Source of the DNA: Flavobacterium sp. ACN6
Lineage (GTDB): Bacteria > Bacteroidota > Bacteroidia > Flavobacteriales > Flavobacteriaceae
Assembly (NCBI RefSeq): GCF_002304005.1
Contig: NZ_MRCQ01000008.1
Coordinates: forward strand, 124,001 to 188,000
Length of the DNA: 64,000 bases
Direction of reading: 5' to 3'
Of the stretch, positions 33,696 to 47,100 are shown in pieces; position 1 is the first letter of the stretch, and each line of letters starts with the position of its first letter. Under the pieces are notes generated by a model. That model was not told the DNA's origin. It saw only the letters and a list, made by a program, of their open reading frames with translations, and made no database searches. The translations under genes and the position numbers were made by a program.

Positions 33696-36600
33696 ATGAA
33701 AAAAAAATCTAAGAATAATGGGTTTCTATACTCATTGTTCCAAAATGACCTAAAATTGAAACTAACTACACTACTTATTTTGGTCGCCATGTTTAATATT
33801 AGAGGGAATACTTATGCCCAAAAGACAAAAGTTACTCTTGAACTAAACAATTCAACAATCGAGAAGGTTATTGAGACCATTGAACAAAAAACAGATTTCA
33901 GATTTATTTACAAATTGAACGATATCGACTTAGATCGAACGGTTTCAATTTCTGTAAAAGATCAATCTATATATGTTGTTTTAGATAAACTTTTTAAAGG
34001 AACGCCAACCGAATTTAAGATTCGTGACACGCAGATTATCCTAAAAAAACCAGAACTTAAAACACAGGTAATTGAGTTTCAAAAGCAAACCGTTTCTGGT
34101 ATTATCACAGATGAAAACGGTATGCCTCTGCCTGGAGCTTCTGTTACAGAAGAAGGAACGAAAAACGGGATAATAACCGACTTTGATGGAAAATACAAAC
34201 TTACAGTCGAAAGCAGTCAATCTGTAATCGTTGTATCTTTTGTTGGATATAAAGAGAAAAAAGTTGTTGCCAGCCAAAGTGTAATAAACATTCAACTTCT
34301 TCCAGACGCGACAGATTTACAGGAAATCGTAGTGGTAGGTTACGGCACAGCATCAAAAAGAGATGTAACAGGTGCAGTTTCATCTATTGCTGCAAAAGAC
34401 ATGAATCAGGGTGCAATTGTAAATCCGTTACAATTAATTGCTGGAAAAGCTGCTGGAGTTAATATCACGCAGCTAGGAAGCGAGCCCGGTTCTGGACCAA
34501 GTGTACGTATTCGTGGAATTTCCTCTTTAATTGGAGGAAGCGATCCTTTGGTAGTTGTAGATGGTATCCAAGGAAATATGGATTTATTAAACCAAATACC
34601 TCCAAGTGAAATTGAAAGTTACGATATTCTAAAAGATGCCTCTGCAACTGCAATTTACGGTTCTCGCGGGGCGCCGGGAGTACTTATCATTACCACAAAA
34701 AAGAATAAAGCGGGTAAAACTACAATGGAATATATCGGTTCATCGTCTTTAGATTTTATTCCTAAAAAACTTGACATGTTAAATGCTGATGAATGGTGGG
34801 CTGCTGCGCAAAATGTAGGCGTTCCTGCCTCTGCAAACCACGGTTCTAATACAGATTGGTATGGCCTTTTAACACAAACTGGTTTTACACAAACACATAC
34901 GCTCTCTTTTGGAGGAGGAACAGATAAATTTAATTATAGAGCTTCGTTAACGGCTATTTTGCAAGATGGAGTTGTAATTAATTCGAGCAACCAAAAATAC
35001 ATCGGGCGTATTCAAGCTACTCAATTAGCGCTTGATGACAAATTAAGTTTGACTTTTAATTTAAACACAGGAATTAACAATATGACGAGCATCATTCAAA
35101 GTATTGGAACTGCTGCTTATACTTCAAACTTAATAACAAATGCTTATCTAGTTCGACCAACAGATCCTGTTTTTAATACGGATGGAACATATTTTACAGA
35201 TCCAAATGTATTTCAATATTTAAATCCATATGCAACTGCACAAACGGTTTCAAATGAATCTGAAAATGACAACTTATTTGCAAGTTTAAAAGCCGATTTA
35301 ACTTTAGCAAGAGGTTTAACTGCAAACTGGTTTGGAAGCTGGAGAAAAACCAATACAACCGAAGGATATTATCTTCCTGTAGTCTCAACAAGTGCGTATG
35401 CAATTGATCAAAATGGTTATGGAAATGTTAGAAACAGAAGACAAAATGAGAAATTAACCAACTTTAGTTTGAACTACAAAAGAACATTTGGCATCCACAA
35501 TATAAACGTATTAGGTTTATACGAATGGCAAAATCAAGCTTACCAGGGAAGTTTTGCACAAGTGAGAGGTTTTATCAATGACAACGCAACTTACAATGCG
35601 CTTCAGTTAGGAGATTTGACAAAAATTCGTCCCGGCGATATTGAGACTTATAAAAACGACAGAACATTAGCTTCATTTTTAGGAAGAGTAAATTATTCTT
35701 TACTAGACCGTTATTTGGTTACAGCGAGTATTCGTCGTGACGGTTCTTCTGTTTTTGGAGTAAATAATAAATGGGGGAATTTCCCTTCTGCATCTGTTGC
35801 GTGGCAAATCGAAAAAGAACCTTTCATGCAGAAACAAAACTTATTTGATGAGTTAAAACTTCGCGCAGGTTATGGAGAAACAGGTAACCAGCAAGGCTTA
35901 CTTCCGCAGCAATCTATTTCGTTAGTTGGCAGTTCCGGAACAACTTATTTTGGAGGAGCTCCAATCACAAACTATATAATCACGCAAAATTCAAATGCCG
36001 ATTTGAAATGGGAAACTAAAAAACAAACCAATTTAGGTCTTGATTTCGCTCTTTTAAATCATAGATTAAGAGGAACTGTAGATATTTATACTTCTAAAAC
36101 AGAAGATTTATTGTTTGATTACACAGTACCTCAGCCTCCATATCCTTATCCGACTATTAAAGCAAATGTTGGTAGTATTTCGAACAAAGGTATTGAGGTA
36201 TCACTTGCCTACGATGTAATTAAATCTCAAAACAGTACACTTACCTTGGGAGGAAACGTTTCGTTCATGAAAAATGAAGTTCTTAATTTAGATGGAAGCA
36301 TTAACGGCGTTCCTTTAAATACTGATTATGTTCCATGGGGAGCTGCCAATTCTTATTTAGTACAAGGAAAACCAATTGGAGCGTTTTATATTTTGGAACA
36401 TACTGGGAAAAATGAAAACAATGTTGAAACCGTTTTGGATCGTGATGGAAACGGTATAATCGATCAAGGTGTAAAAAGTCCAGATCGTTATTACGCAGGA
36501 TCAGCTTTACCAACTTATACTTTTGCATTTAATCCATCTTACAGATATAAAAACTTTGATGCTTCTTTATTGTTAAGAGGTTCAGGAGGAAATAAAATCT

Positions 36601-36959
36601 ACAACGGTTTACGCTCTAACTTAAGCAGAATGGAAAACATTGGTAAATCGAATGTATTGGCAAGTGCTGTAGACCAAGGAATTTACACTTCTCCTTATAG
36701 TTCTGATTTATGGTTAGAAGACGGTTCATTCATTCGTTTAGAAAATCTTACTGCGGGATACAGTTTCCGTTTTACAGATAAATATATTGATACTATTAGA
36801 CTTTCACTTACAGGAAGCAACTTATTCCTAATAACAGATTATTCGGGTATTGATCCAGAATTAAATGTAAGCGGCGGTGGAGATAACTTTGGAGGTGACA
36901 GAGGAATTTATCCTCGTACCAGAAGTGTGGCGTTTGGTTTGACTGTAAAATTTAAATAG
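33696..36959 (+). CDS. SusC/RagA-type TonB-dependent receptor with signalling STN domain
   Basis: 1087 residues, outer membrane. A signal region (about 20-42) is followed by an STN domain (about 48-115, NSTIEKVIETIEQKTDFRFIYKLNDIDL), a carboxypeptidase-like regulatory domain (about 128-210, QTVSGIITDENGMPLPGASV), the plug (LQEIVVVGYGTASKRDVTGAVSSI) and a 22-stranded barrel ending in VAFGLTVKFK. It imports oligosaccharides with SusD by TonB-driven transport. The STN domain is the part that signals to FecR, so this receptor is probably both transporter and sensor. First gene of the susCDE-GH13-GH97 unit. Confidence 0.95.
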   Translation: MKKKSKNNGFLYSLFQNDLKLKLTTLLILVAMFNIRGNTYAQKTKVTLELNNSTIEKVIETIEQKTDFRFIYKLNDIDLDRTVSISVKDQSIYVVLDKLFKGTPTEFKIRDTQIILKKPELKTQVIEFQKQTVSGIITDENGMPLPGASVTEEGTKNGIITDFDGKYKLTVESSQSVIVVSFVGYKEKKVVASQSVINIQLLPDATDLQEIVVVGYGTASKRDVTGAVSSIAAKDMNQGAIVNPLQLIAGKAAGVNITQLGSEPGSGPSVRIRGISSLIGGSDPLVVVDGIQGNMDLLNQIPPSEIESYDILKDASATAIYGSRGAPGVLIITTKKNKAGKTTMEYIGSSSLDFIPKKLDMLNADEWWAAAQNVGVPASANHGSNTDWYGLLTQTGFTQTHTLSFGGGTDKFNYRASLTAILQDGVVINSSNQKYIGRIQATQLALDDKLSLTFNLNTGINNMTSIIQSIGTAAYTSNLITNAYLVRPTDPVFNTDGTYFTDPNVFQYLNPYATAQTVSNESENDNLFASLKADLTLARGLTANWFGSWRKTNTTEGYYLPVVSTSAYAIDQNGYGNVRNRRQNEKLTNFSLNYKRTFGIHNINVLGLYEWQNQAYQGSFAQVRGFINDNATYNALQLGDLTKIRPGDIETYKNDRTLASFLGRVNYSLLDRYLVTASIRRDGSSVFGVNNKWGNFPSASVAWQIEKEPFMQKQNLFDELKLRAGYGETGNQQGLLPQQSISLVGSSGTTYFGGAPITNYIITQNSNADLKWETKKQTNLGLDFALLNHRLRGTVDIYTSKTEDLLFDYTVPQPPYPYPTIKANVGSISNKGIEVSLAYDVIKSQNSTLTLGGNVSFMKNEVLNLDGSINGVPLNTDYVPWGAANSYLVQGKPIGAFYILEHTGKNENNVETVLDRDGNGIIDQGVKSPDRYYAGSALPTYTFAFNPSYRYKNFDASLLLRGSGGNKIYNGLRSNLSRMENIGKSNVLASAVDQGIYTSPYSSDLWLEDGSFIRLENLTAGYSFRFTDKYIDTIRLSLTGSNLFLITDYSGIDPELNVSGGGDNFGGDRGIYPRTRSVAFGLTVKFK

Positions 36960-36968
36960 TAAAAAGAC

Positions 36969-38477
36969 ATGAAAATTAAAAATATATTGATATTAGGAAG
37001 CTTGTGTTTCCTGACACTTTTTAGCTGTACAGATATAGACGAAAATGTGTACGATAAATACCCTGCAGAAGAATTTTACGGAACACCAGAAGGAGCAGAC
37101 ATTGCTCTTGCAAGTGTTTATGCTCAAGTACCTGGTGATTTCATTAGAGATAATGCTTCTGGTGTTGGTTATGCCGGCGCAGATAACGGCTGGTACGACA
37201 TGAACTGTATGTCATCAGACGAACAGGTTATTCCGCACAGAAATACAGGAGACTGGCAGCAGGATTTTGCCCGTTTGCATAAACACGAATGGTTACCAAC
37301 AGATTTTATCATCAACAATACTTGGAACTGGCTTTACAAATCTATTTTCAATGCCAATTTAGCGGTGAGTTTATTAGAAAAATCTAATGCCGAGGCTTCT
37401 AAAATTGCCGAAGCGAAAGTGCTAAGAGCTTTCTTTTATTATTTATTAATTGATGATTTTGGAGATGTTCCATTTTTCACCGATAATAATATTACCGTTG
37501 ATAAAATACCGCAATCGAGCCGTGCAGAAGTTTTCAATTTTATTGTAAAAGAACTAACTGATAATGTTGAATTATTATCTGGAACAAGAGGCGGAAACTA
37601 CTACGGAAGATTCAACAAATGGGCGGGCTATACTTTATTAGCAAAAGTATATTTGAATGCTCAAGTTTACACAGGAACTCCAAAATGGAATGAATGTTTA
37701 GCAGCTTGTAACAAAGTAGCCGAAGGCGGATTTTCACTTCATTCAGGCGCTGTGGATACAGCAAATCCATTAGGAAGTAAGTATTATGAATTATTTGGAG
37801 ATGTACTTCCAGAAGATGAAACGATTTTACCAATTTACGCAACACTGGATGTTGTCTCTCGTAACATCTATGCCGTTCGCAGTTTATTTGGTCCGCATGC
37901 CCAAGCATTATTTGGTTTCAGTGGCTGGAATGGTACAATTGTTCCGAAAGAATTTTTCTTAAAATATGATGCGAATGATATTCGTCGAAAACAATTTTTA
38001 TTTGGAGAACAGCCAGGCGGTTATAATTATACGCTTAATGTTGCTTCATTAGATAATCCTGGTGCAGATCCGCAGGCGGGTGTGCGTAATGTGAAATTTT
38101 ATCCTGTTGCTCCAAGAACCGGCGGCGGGGCTTCAAACGATTTTCCAATTTTTAGATACGCTGATGTTATTTTAATGATGGCAGAATGTAATGCTCGTTT
38201 AGGAAATTCTGGAGCGGCAAAACCTTTTATTGATCAAATTAGACAACGTGCAGGTTTAAATGCATTAGATCATGCCCCAACTCTTGATGACATTTACAAT
38301 GAGAGAGGATTTGAATTAAACTGGGAAGGACACAGAAGACAAGACATGATTCGTTTCGACAAATTTTTATTGGCAAATGAATTCAGACCTGCATCTCCTG
38401 CTTTCAGAAAATTGTTCCCAATTCCAACGGCAGCTTTAGATGCTAATCGCGGATTAAAACAAAACCCAGGTTACTAA
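36969..38477 (+). CDS. SusD/RagB-type surface glycan-binding lipoprotein
   Basis: 502 residues. Lipoprotein signal with the lipobox FSC at about residue 20 (MKIKNILILGSLCFLTLFSC). It shows the tetratricopeptide-like SusD fold: YPAEEFYGTPEGADIALASVYAQ, WNWLYKSIFNANLAVSLLEK, EAKVLRAFFYYLLIDDFGDVPFF, and the C-terminal INERGFEL-like YNERGFELNWEGHRRQDMIRF. It caps SusC and captures alpha-glucan at the cell surface. Nine bases after susC. Confidence 0.95.
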   Translation: MKIKNILILGSLCFLTLFSCTDIDENVYDKYPAEEFYGTPEGADIALASVYAQVPGDFIRDNASGVGYAGADNGWYDMNCMSSDEQVIPHRNTGDWQQDFARLHKHEWLPTDFIINNTWNWLYKSIFNANLAVSLLEKSNAEASKIAEAKVLRAFFYYLLIDDFGDVPFFTDNNITVDKIPQSSRAEVFNFIVKELTDNVELLSGTRGGNYYGRFNKWAGYTLLAKVYLNAQVYTGTPKWNECLAACNKVAEGGFSLHSGAVDTANPLGSKYYELFGDVLPEDETILPIYATLDVVSRNIYAVRSLFGPHAQALFGFSGWNGTIVPKEFFLKYDANDIRRKQFLFGEQPGGYNYTLNVASLDNPGADPQAGVRNVKFYPVAPRTGGGASNDFPIFRYADVILMMAECNARLGNSGAAKPFIDQIRQRAGLNALDHAPTLDDIYNERGFELNWEGHRRQDMIRFDKFLLANEFRPASPAFRKLFPIPTAALDANRGLKQNPGY

Positions 38478-38491
38478 AAACAAAAACTATC

Positions 38492-39574
38492 ATGAAAAAA
38501 TATATCAATAAATTATTCATATTAGGCAGTTTGCTTTTCTTGGGTTCATCCTGCGAAAGCGATGCCGAATTAACAACATTAAAAGCTGTTAGTTTCCCTT
38601 CAGAAATTACAGTTTCATCCAATTCAATCGTATTGACAGAAAACATTGCAGAAGATCAGGTATTACTTGTTTCATGGCCAGAAGTTACTTTTCCTGTTGA
38701 AGCTCCTGTAAAGTATGCACTTCAATTTGATTTGGTGGGAGATACAAGCGGCGCTGCTGCCTGGCAAAAAGCAAAAAGAATTGAAGTTGGAACAGATGTT
38801 TTAAGCAAAACCCTAATTGGTCAGGATTTAAATAAAATTGCAGTCGATTTAGGACTTCCAATTGATGTTGAAGGAAAATTAGTTGTCCGTGTAGAAGCAG
38901 CAATGGATCGTAAAGTGTATTCAAACCCTATTACTTTGACCATTACTCCTTACGAAAAAAGTGTTGTTTTTGGAGAAATTTATATGCCGGGAGCGTATCA
39001 GGGAGAATGGAATGTAGATACAGCACTTGCTTTACCTGCTATCGCAAAAGGTATTTATCAAGGCTATGTAACTGTTCTTCCAGGTTATGGAACTGTATTT
39101 AAATTAAATCAGGGCAGAAACTGGGAGCAATACTACGGTGCTGGAGCTACAAACAACGATTTACAAAACATGAGCACTGCCGATTTCAGCCTTCCCGGAA
39201 CAGGTTCGTACCAAGTAAAAGTGAATCTCAATACTTTAAAATGGACCGCTGCTCCGTATTCATGGGGAATTGTAGGTGATGCAACAGCTGGAAGCTGGGA
39301 CAACAGCACACCAATGAACTATGATTATCAAACAAAAACATGGAAAATTACTGTTGATCTGGTTCCTGGGAATGTCAAATTCAGATTGAATAACAGCTGG
39401 ACAGTCAATTATGGACCTAAAAACACCACAGAGGGATTGGTTTATCTGGACGATCAAGGTTCTTACTATGTGGGCGAAGGCGGCACTTATGAAATTACAT
39501 TCAAAATAAATGATGTTGATCCTGCGGCTCTTGGATATCCAGCAACTGCAGCATACACTGTAACAAAAAAATAG
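38492..39574 (+). CDS. SusE-like outer-membrane starch-binding lipoprotein
   Basis: 360 residues. Lipobox around SSC (residues 19-21, MKKYINKLFILGSLLFLGSSC), a SusE N-terminal Ig-like domain (VLLVSWPEVTFPVEAPVKYALQFDL), then two carbohydrate-binding modules of SusE/F type (GEIYMPGAYQGEWNVDTALAL and WGIVGDATAGSWDNSTPMNYD, each ending in a KFRLN-type strand). It holds starch at the surface and has no catalytic residues. Follows susD by 14 bases. Confidence 0.88.
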   Translation: MKKYINKLFILGSLLFLGSSCESDAELTTLKAVSFPSEITVSSNSIVLTENIAEDQVLLVSWPEVTFPVEAPVKYALQFDLVGDTSGAAAWQKAKRIEVGTDVLSKTLIGQDLNKIAVDLGLPIDVEGKLVVRVEAAMDRKVYSNPITLTITPYEKSVVFGEIYMPGAYQGEWNVDTALALPAIAKGIYQGYVTVLPGYGTVFKLNQGRNWEQYYGAGATNNDLQNMSTADFSLPGTGSYQVKVNLNTLKWTAAPYSWGIVGDATAGSWDNSTPMNYDYQTKTWKITVDLVPGNVKFRLNNSWTVNYGPKNTTEGLVYLDDQGSYYVGEGGTYEITFKINDVDPAALGYPATAAYTVTKK

Positions 39575-39606
39575 ATAAAAATTTAAGTTAAGTTTGGTTT
39601 GAGTTT

Positions 39607-39634
39607 ACCTGTCTTTTTACTTCGAAAGGCAGGT
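39607..39634 (+). repeat. Intercistronic hairpin between susE and the GH13 gene
   Basis: Ten-base stem with one G-U pair (ACCTGTCTTT, 39607-39616, with 39625-39634). No T run; the position after the binding-protein genes suits a stabiliser or processing site that sets expression of susCDE apart from the enzymes. Confidence 0.5.
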
Positions 39635-39671
39635 TACTTCTCAACCGCTTAAAAACATAAAAATTAAAATC

Positions 39672-41057
39672 ATGAAATTTAATATAAAAATCGTTTACGC
39701 ATTCCTGCTCACATTGGCATTTGTTTCGTGCAGTTCTTCTGATAACGATAACAATTCAGAGCCAGACTCTCCTTATACACAATATGGAGCTCCTTTTGAT
39801 AAAATGCCCAAAAAAGAAGATGCCATTATTTATCAGGTTAATATTCGAGCATTTAGTCAGGCTGGAACACTAAAAGGAGTACAGGATAGATTGGCACAAA
39901 TTCAGGAACTGGGTGCAAATGTCATTTATTTAATGCCTGTTTATCCTGTTGGAAAAGAAAGAGCAACCGGCGAATTAGGATCTCCTTATGCCGTTAAAGA
40001 TTATAAAGCGGTAAATCCAGATTTTGGAACGCTGCAAGATCTTCAAACTTTAGTCGAAGAAGCGCATAAAAAAAATATGGCAGTTGTTTTAGACTGGGTT
40101 GCCAATCACACCGCTTGGGATAACGCTTGGATTACGCAACATCCAGACTGGTATCAAAAAGATGCAGATGGTAAAATTATAATTCCACCTGGAACTAATT
40201 ATAATGATGTCGCGCAGTTAAATTTCAATAATACTGAAATGAAAGATGCCATGATCGATGCTATGTCCTATTGGGTTTACAATGCAAACATAGACGGTTT
40301 CAGATGCGATTATGCTGATTTTGTCCCAAACAATTTCTGGTCGGATGCAATTACTAAATTGAGAAAAATCAAGAAGAACCAAACTATTTTAATGCTTGCT
40401 GAAGGTTCTAAAGTAAATCATTTCGCCTCTGGTTTTGATTATACTTTTGGTTTCAATTTCTTTTATACTATAGAACAGCTTTTCAAAGAAAACAAATCGG
40501 CCACTACCCTTCAGGATTCAAATGCAACAGAATATGCTAACAATTACAATCCAGAAAACAGAGTTGTTCGATATACCAGCAACCATGATGTGAATCTTTC
40601 TGACGGAACGCCTTTAGAACTTTTTGGAGGTAAAAAAGGATCGCTTGCCATGTTTGTTGTAGCGGCTTATTTAAAATCGGTTCCAATGATTTACAACGGA
40701 CAGGAAATTGGATACAACAAAAGATTAAATTATTTCGCGAGAACACCAATTGACTGGTCGACTGCAGATAATGAAATGCTGGCAGAATACAAAAAAATCA
40801 TTGCTTTCAGAAACACAAGCGCAGCTGTTAAAACAGGAGAATTTACAGGTTACAGCAGTGATGCCGTTAGTGCATTTACCATGATAAAAGATACTGAAAA
40901 AGTTTTTGTGCTTTCTAATTTAACAGATTCAACAGTAAAACATCTAATTCCTTCAACATTAAAAGGAAGCTGGAAAGATGCTTTTACAGGAGCAGCAGTA
41001 ACAGTTGGCTCCGATGTAACATTGCAGCCTTATCAATATTTAATATTGAAAAACTAA
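39672..41057 (+). CDS. GH13 alpha-amylase-family lipoprotein
   Basis: 461 residues. Lipobox VSC at about residue 20 and a Ser/Asp/Asn linker (SSSDNDNNSEPDS) place it on the cell surface or in the outer membrane. TIM-barrel motifs are VVLDWVANHTAWD (region I), GFRCDYADFVP (region II with the nucleophile Asp), MLAEGSK (acid/base Glu) and YTSNHDVN (region IV, third Asp). The C-terminal beta domain is present. It should cut alpha-1,4-glucans; endo or exo action cannot be told. Between susE and the GH97 gene. Confidence 0.92.
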   Translation: MKFNIKIVYAFLLTLAFVSCSSSDNDNNSEPDSPYTQYGAPFDKMPKKEDAIIYQVNIRAFSQAGTLKGVQDRLAQIQELGANVIYLMPVYPVGKERATGELGSPYAVKDYKAVNPDFGTLQDLQTLVEEAHKKNMAVVLDWVANHTAWDNAWITQHPDWYQKDADGKIIIPPGTNYNDVAQLNFNNTEMKDAMIDAMSYWVYNANIDGFRCDYADFVPNNFWSDAITKLRKIKKNQTILMLAEGSKVNHFASGFDYTFGFNFFYTIEQLFKENKSATTLQDSNATEYANNYNPENRVVRYTSNHDVNLSDGTPLELFGGKKGSLAMFVVAAYLKSVPMIYNGQEIGYNKRLNYFARTPIDWSTADNEMLAEYKKIIAFRNTSAAVKTGEFTGYSSDAVSAFTMIKDTEKVFVLSNLTDSTVKHLIPSTLKGSWKDAFTGAAVTVGSDVTLQPYQYLILKN

Positions 41058-41081
41058 TGTCAATGCAGCTTTAAAACTTAA

Positions 41082-43283
<2,202 letters not shown>

Positions 43284-43303
43284 AATTCACAACAAATAAT
43301 AAT

Positions 43304-43342
43304 TAAAAAAGGAACTCTATTTTCAAAAAGAGTTCCTTTTTC
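43304..43342. terminator. Bidirectional terminator between the GH97 and DUF5683 genes
   Basis: Perfect 13-bp stem AAAAAGGAACTCT (43306-43318 with 43329-43341) with A-run and T-run on the two sides, serving both convergent genes. Confidence 0.92.
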
Positions 43343-43348
43343 TATTTT

Positions 43349-43903
43349 TTAGAAGGAATAATTCAGGGCAAACCCAAAATCATTTTGTGATGTAATTTCG
43401 TTTTTTATGATTGCAGGCTTAAATGCCAATTTTTCGTCAACATTAAATTGTGATAAAGAAGCATCGATGTTAGCATCAATAATATTTAAAATATAAAACC
43501 CTACCATAAACAGGGCAGATAAATCTCTGTTTCGTTGAAATTGCTTTTGAGCAGAAATCAATTGGCTTTCACTTAATCCAGCCAAAAATTCAGAACCACT
43601 TTGAGTACCTCCTAATCTATTTTTATATTCATCTCTGTACAAATTGTATTTTTTTTGATTATCAAAATACAAATAGGTACTTGTACCGATTGCGCCATAA
43701 ACTAAAGGAACTTTCCAATATTTTTTATTATAAATCTGTCCTAAACCTGGTAAAACAGCCGAATAAAAAGCTGCTTTTGAAGGACGAAGCGGATCAATTT
43801 CAACTGATTGAATAGAATCTTTTGAAATGATTTCAGTTTTTTGCTGAGCGAAAATTGAAGTTAATCCGAAAAATAAAAGTAAAAGAATGAACTTACTCTT
43901 CAT
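43349..43903 (-). CDS. DUF5683 family exported/membrane protein
   Basis: 184 residues. Signal peptide (ending SIFAQ, 1-19), then PSKAAFYSAVLPGLGQIYNKKYWKVPLVYGAIGTSTYLYFDN, the hallmark of DUF5683, and a second hydrophobic segment (SALFMVGFYILNIIDANIDA). Widespread in Bacteroidota, often beside cell-envelope or chromosome-partition genes; molecular role unknown. It faces the GH97 gene and shares its terminator. Confidence 0.82.
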   Translation of the reverse strand: MKSKFILLLLFFGLTSIFAQQKTEIISKDSIQSVEIDPLRPSKAAFYSAVLPGLGQIYNKKYWKVPLVYGAIGTSTYLYFDNQKKYNLYRDEYKNRLGGTQSGSEFLAGLSESQLISAQKQFQRNRDLSALFMVGFYILNIIDANIDASLSQFNVDEKLAFKPAIIKNEITSQNDFGFALNYSF

Positions 43904-43991
43904 ATAAAATTGGCTTTGAAAATTTGGGTCAAAGAAAACTTTTTGTTTTAAGATTATTCTTAAATAAAATATAAAAAAAGCTTAATGTTTT

Positions 43992-44074
43992 TTCGCCACG
44001 AATTTCACAAATTATCACGAATAAAATTTAAGTATGCGATATAAAAAATTAGTGCAAATTTGTGTGATTTGCGA
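43992..44074. repeat. Imperfect inverted repeat (CACGAATTTCACAAATT type)
   Basis: CGCCACGAATTTCACAAATT at the left is partly complementary to AATTTGTGTGATTTGCGAC at the right. A member of the class of intergenic palindromes common between flavobacterial genes. Confidence 0.55.
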
Positions 44075-44103
44075 CAAACTCCACATAGCTTATAAAATTA
44101 TTT

Positions 44104-44168
44104 TTTGCCACAGATTAAAGGATTAAAAATTGATTTATTTGTGAGAATCTTTTTAATCTGTAGCAAAC
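44104..44168. repeat. Imperfect inverted repeat at the 3' end of mfd
   Basis: TTTGCCACAGATTAAAGGATT pairs imperfectly with AATCTTTTTAATCTGTAGCAAAC. It ends two bases before the mfd stop codon and may act as its terminator on the minus strand. Confidence 0.55.
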
Positions 44169-44169
44169 T

Positions 44170-47100
44170 TTATTCTCCCAACAATTCCATCAACTCCAAA
44201 GCTCTTTTGGTCGATTTTACGTTCTCAAAAGTCAATAAAAGACGTAAGCCGTTTGGCGTTTGTTTCTCTTTCATTTGGCAAAGATTACTATATTTTTGTA
44301 CAAATTGTAAAACCTTTCTAAACTTAGAAGATTGGTAATAATCAGATTGTTGATCGGAAACGAAATAACCAATCATTTTCCCTTTCTTCATAACCAGTTT
44401 TTCAATACCTACGTTTGTCGCAATCCACTTGATACGAATACTATTCATCAGGGCATTCGCGCGCGGAGGCATTGGTCCAAAACGGTCAATTAATTTGTTT
44501 TGGAAAATAACTAATTCTTCTTCATTTTTCACAGAACCTAATTCGTTATATAAACTCAAACGCTCGGTGACGTTATTGATATATTCATCAGAAAACAACA
44601 ACTCAAAATCCGTATCAATCTGTAAATCTTTTACGTATTCCTTCGTTTCAATATCATTTTCTTCCGGATATAAATCTTTGAATTCGTTTTCTTTCAATTC
44701 CTCAATGGCTTCGTTCATGATTTTTTGGTACGTATCAAAACCAATTTCATTAATGAAACCACTTTGCTCGCCACCTAATAAATCTCCCGCTCCACGAATT
44801 TCAAGATCTTTCATCGCGATATTGAAACCGCTTCCCAATTCGCTGAATTGTTCCAAAGCCTGAATACGTTTTCTGGCATCTTCGGTCATGGATGAATACG
44901 GTGGACAGATGAAATAACAGAATGCTTTTTTATTGCTTCGTCCAACACGTCCACGCATTTGATGCAAATCTGACAATCCGAAATTATTGGCATTGTTGAT
45001 GAAAATCGTGTTTGCATTTGGAACGTCAAGTCCACTTTCAATAATTGTCGTTGCAACCAAAACATCAAAATCTCCGTTCATGAAACCTAACATCAATTCC
45101 TCGAGTTTGGCGCCGTCCATTTGTCCGTGACCAATTCCCACTCTTGCATTTGGAACCAAACGCTGAATCATTCCGGCAACTTCTTTTATATTTTCGATGC
45201 GGTTATTGATGAAGAAAACCTGCCCGTTTCTTTGAATTTCATACGAAATCGCATCACGAATTACTTCTTCATTAAAACCAACAACATTAGTTTCAATCGG
45301 ATAACGATTTGGCGGAGGTGTTGTAATAACTGATAAATCTCGCGCTGCCATCAATGAAAACTGAAGCGTTCTCGGAATTGGCGTTGCTGTTAATGTCAGC
45401 GTATCTACATTCGCAGCAATCGTTTTTAATTTATCTTTTACGTTAACGCCAAACTTTTGTTCCTCATCAACAATCAACAAACCTAAGTCTTTAAAAACAA
45501 CATTTTTATTGACTAATTGATGCGTTCCAATTACGATATCGAGTTTTCCTTCGGCTAAATCTTTTAGCGTTTGTGCTTTTTGTTTTGCCGTTCTAAATCG
45601 GTTTAAATAACCCACAGAAACTGGCATATCTTTTAAACGTTCTGAGAAAGTTCTAAAATGCTGGTACGCCAAAATAGTGGTTGGCACTAAAACCGCAACC
45701 TGTTTGCTGTTATCAACCGCTTTAAAGGCCGCACGAATGGCAACTTCTGTTTTTCCGAAACCAACATCACCACAAACCAAACGATCCATTGGACGATCGC
45801 TTTCCATGTCGGCTTTTACTTCTTGCGTTGATTTGGTTTGATCCGGCGTATCTTCATAAATAAACGAACTTTCTAGTTCATTCTGCAAATAACTGTCTGG
45901 CGCGAACTGAAATCCTTTTTCTAAACGACGTTTTGCATACAACTGAATCAAGTTGAACGCAATATGTTTGACACGCGCTTTGGTTTTTTGTTTTAAAAGC
46001 TTCCAGGCGTTCGATCCTAATTTGTAGATTTTTGGAGGTGTTCCGTCTTTTCCGTTGTATTTGGATATTTTATGAAGCGAGTGAATACTCACATACACAA
46101 TATCATTATCGGCATAAACCAATTTTATGGCTTCCTGCGTCTTTCCTTCAACTTGAATTTTCTGCAATCCACCGAATTTCCCAATTCCATGATCGATGTG
46201 CGTCACGTAATCGCCAACAGAAAGTGCGGTCAATTCTTTTAGAGTGATATTCTGTTTTTTAGAATAGCCGTTTTTGATGTTGAATTTATGATAACGCTCA
46301 AAAATCTGATGATCGGTATAAGCCGTTATCTGATTTTCTTCATCAATAAAACCTTGATACAAAGGCAGTACAATAGTATTATACTGCTTTCTGATGTTTT
46401 CTGAATTAGCTTCGTCTAAAGATTCAAAAATATCATGAAAACGTTTGGCCTGCGTTTCATTCGAACAGAATAAATAATTTTTATATCCGTTAAAATGATT
46501 GTCGCTCAGATTATTCAATAATAAATCAAATTGTTTATTGAAAGAAGGCTGAGGCTGAATATGAAATTCGAATTTTTTAGTGGTTTTAAAAATAGGTTTT
46601 GAAGCCAATTCGACAATCGAAAAGTTCAATGCTCTTTTGATAAATGAACTTTGATTTAGAAATAATTGCTCTGGCTGGGCATGTTTTATTTCTTTCGAAA
46701 GCTTCTCAAAAGCTTCTTCTGCCCTTGCAAATTGTTTGTCTAACTGACTAAAAAGTCCGTCGGTATTTTGAATAAAAATCACGGTTTTCTCCGCAATATA
46801 ATCTAAGAAACTTTCTCTGTTTTCCTGAAATATCTTGTTTTCAACATTCGGGATAATCGTAATTTTTTTGTGTGCTTCTACCGATAACTGCGTTTCAACA
46901 TCAAAACTTCTAATGCTGTCTACTTCATTTCCAAAAAACTCTATTCTGTATGGATGGTCGTTTGAAAAAGAAAAAACATCAACAATTCCTCCACGAACCG
47001 AAAATTCACCGGGTTCTGTAATAAAATCGACTCTTTTAAATTCATATTCAAACAAAACTTCGTTGATAAAGTCAATCGAAATTTTATCGTTTAAAGAAAC

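Noticed and set aside
44429..44863. 144-codon open frame on the plus strand opposite mfd
   Set aside because: Opposite conserved Mfd sequence; low-complexity Ser/Asn-rich translation, no leader or promoter. Shadow.
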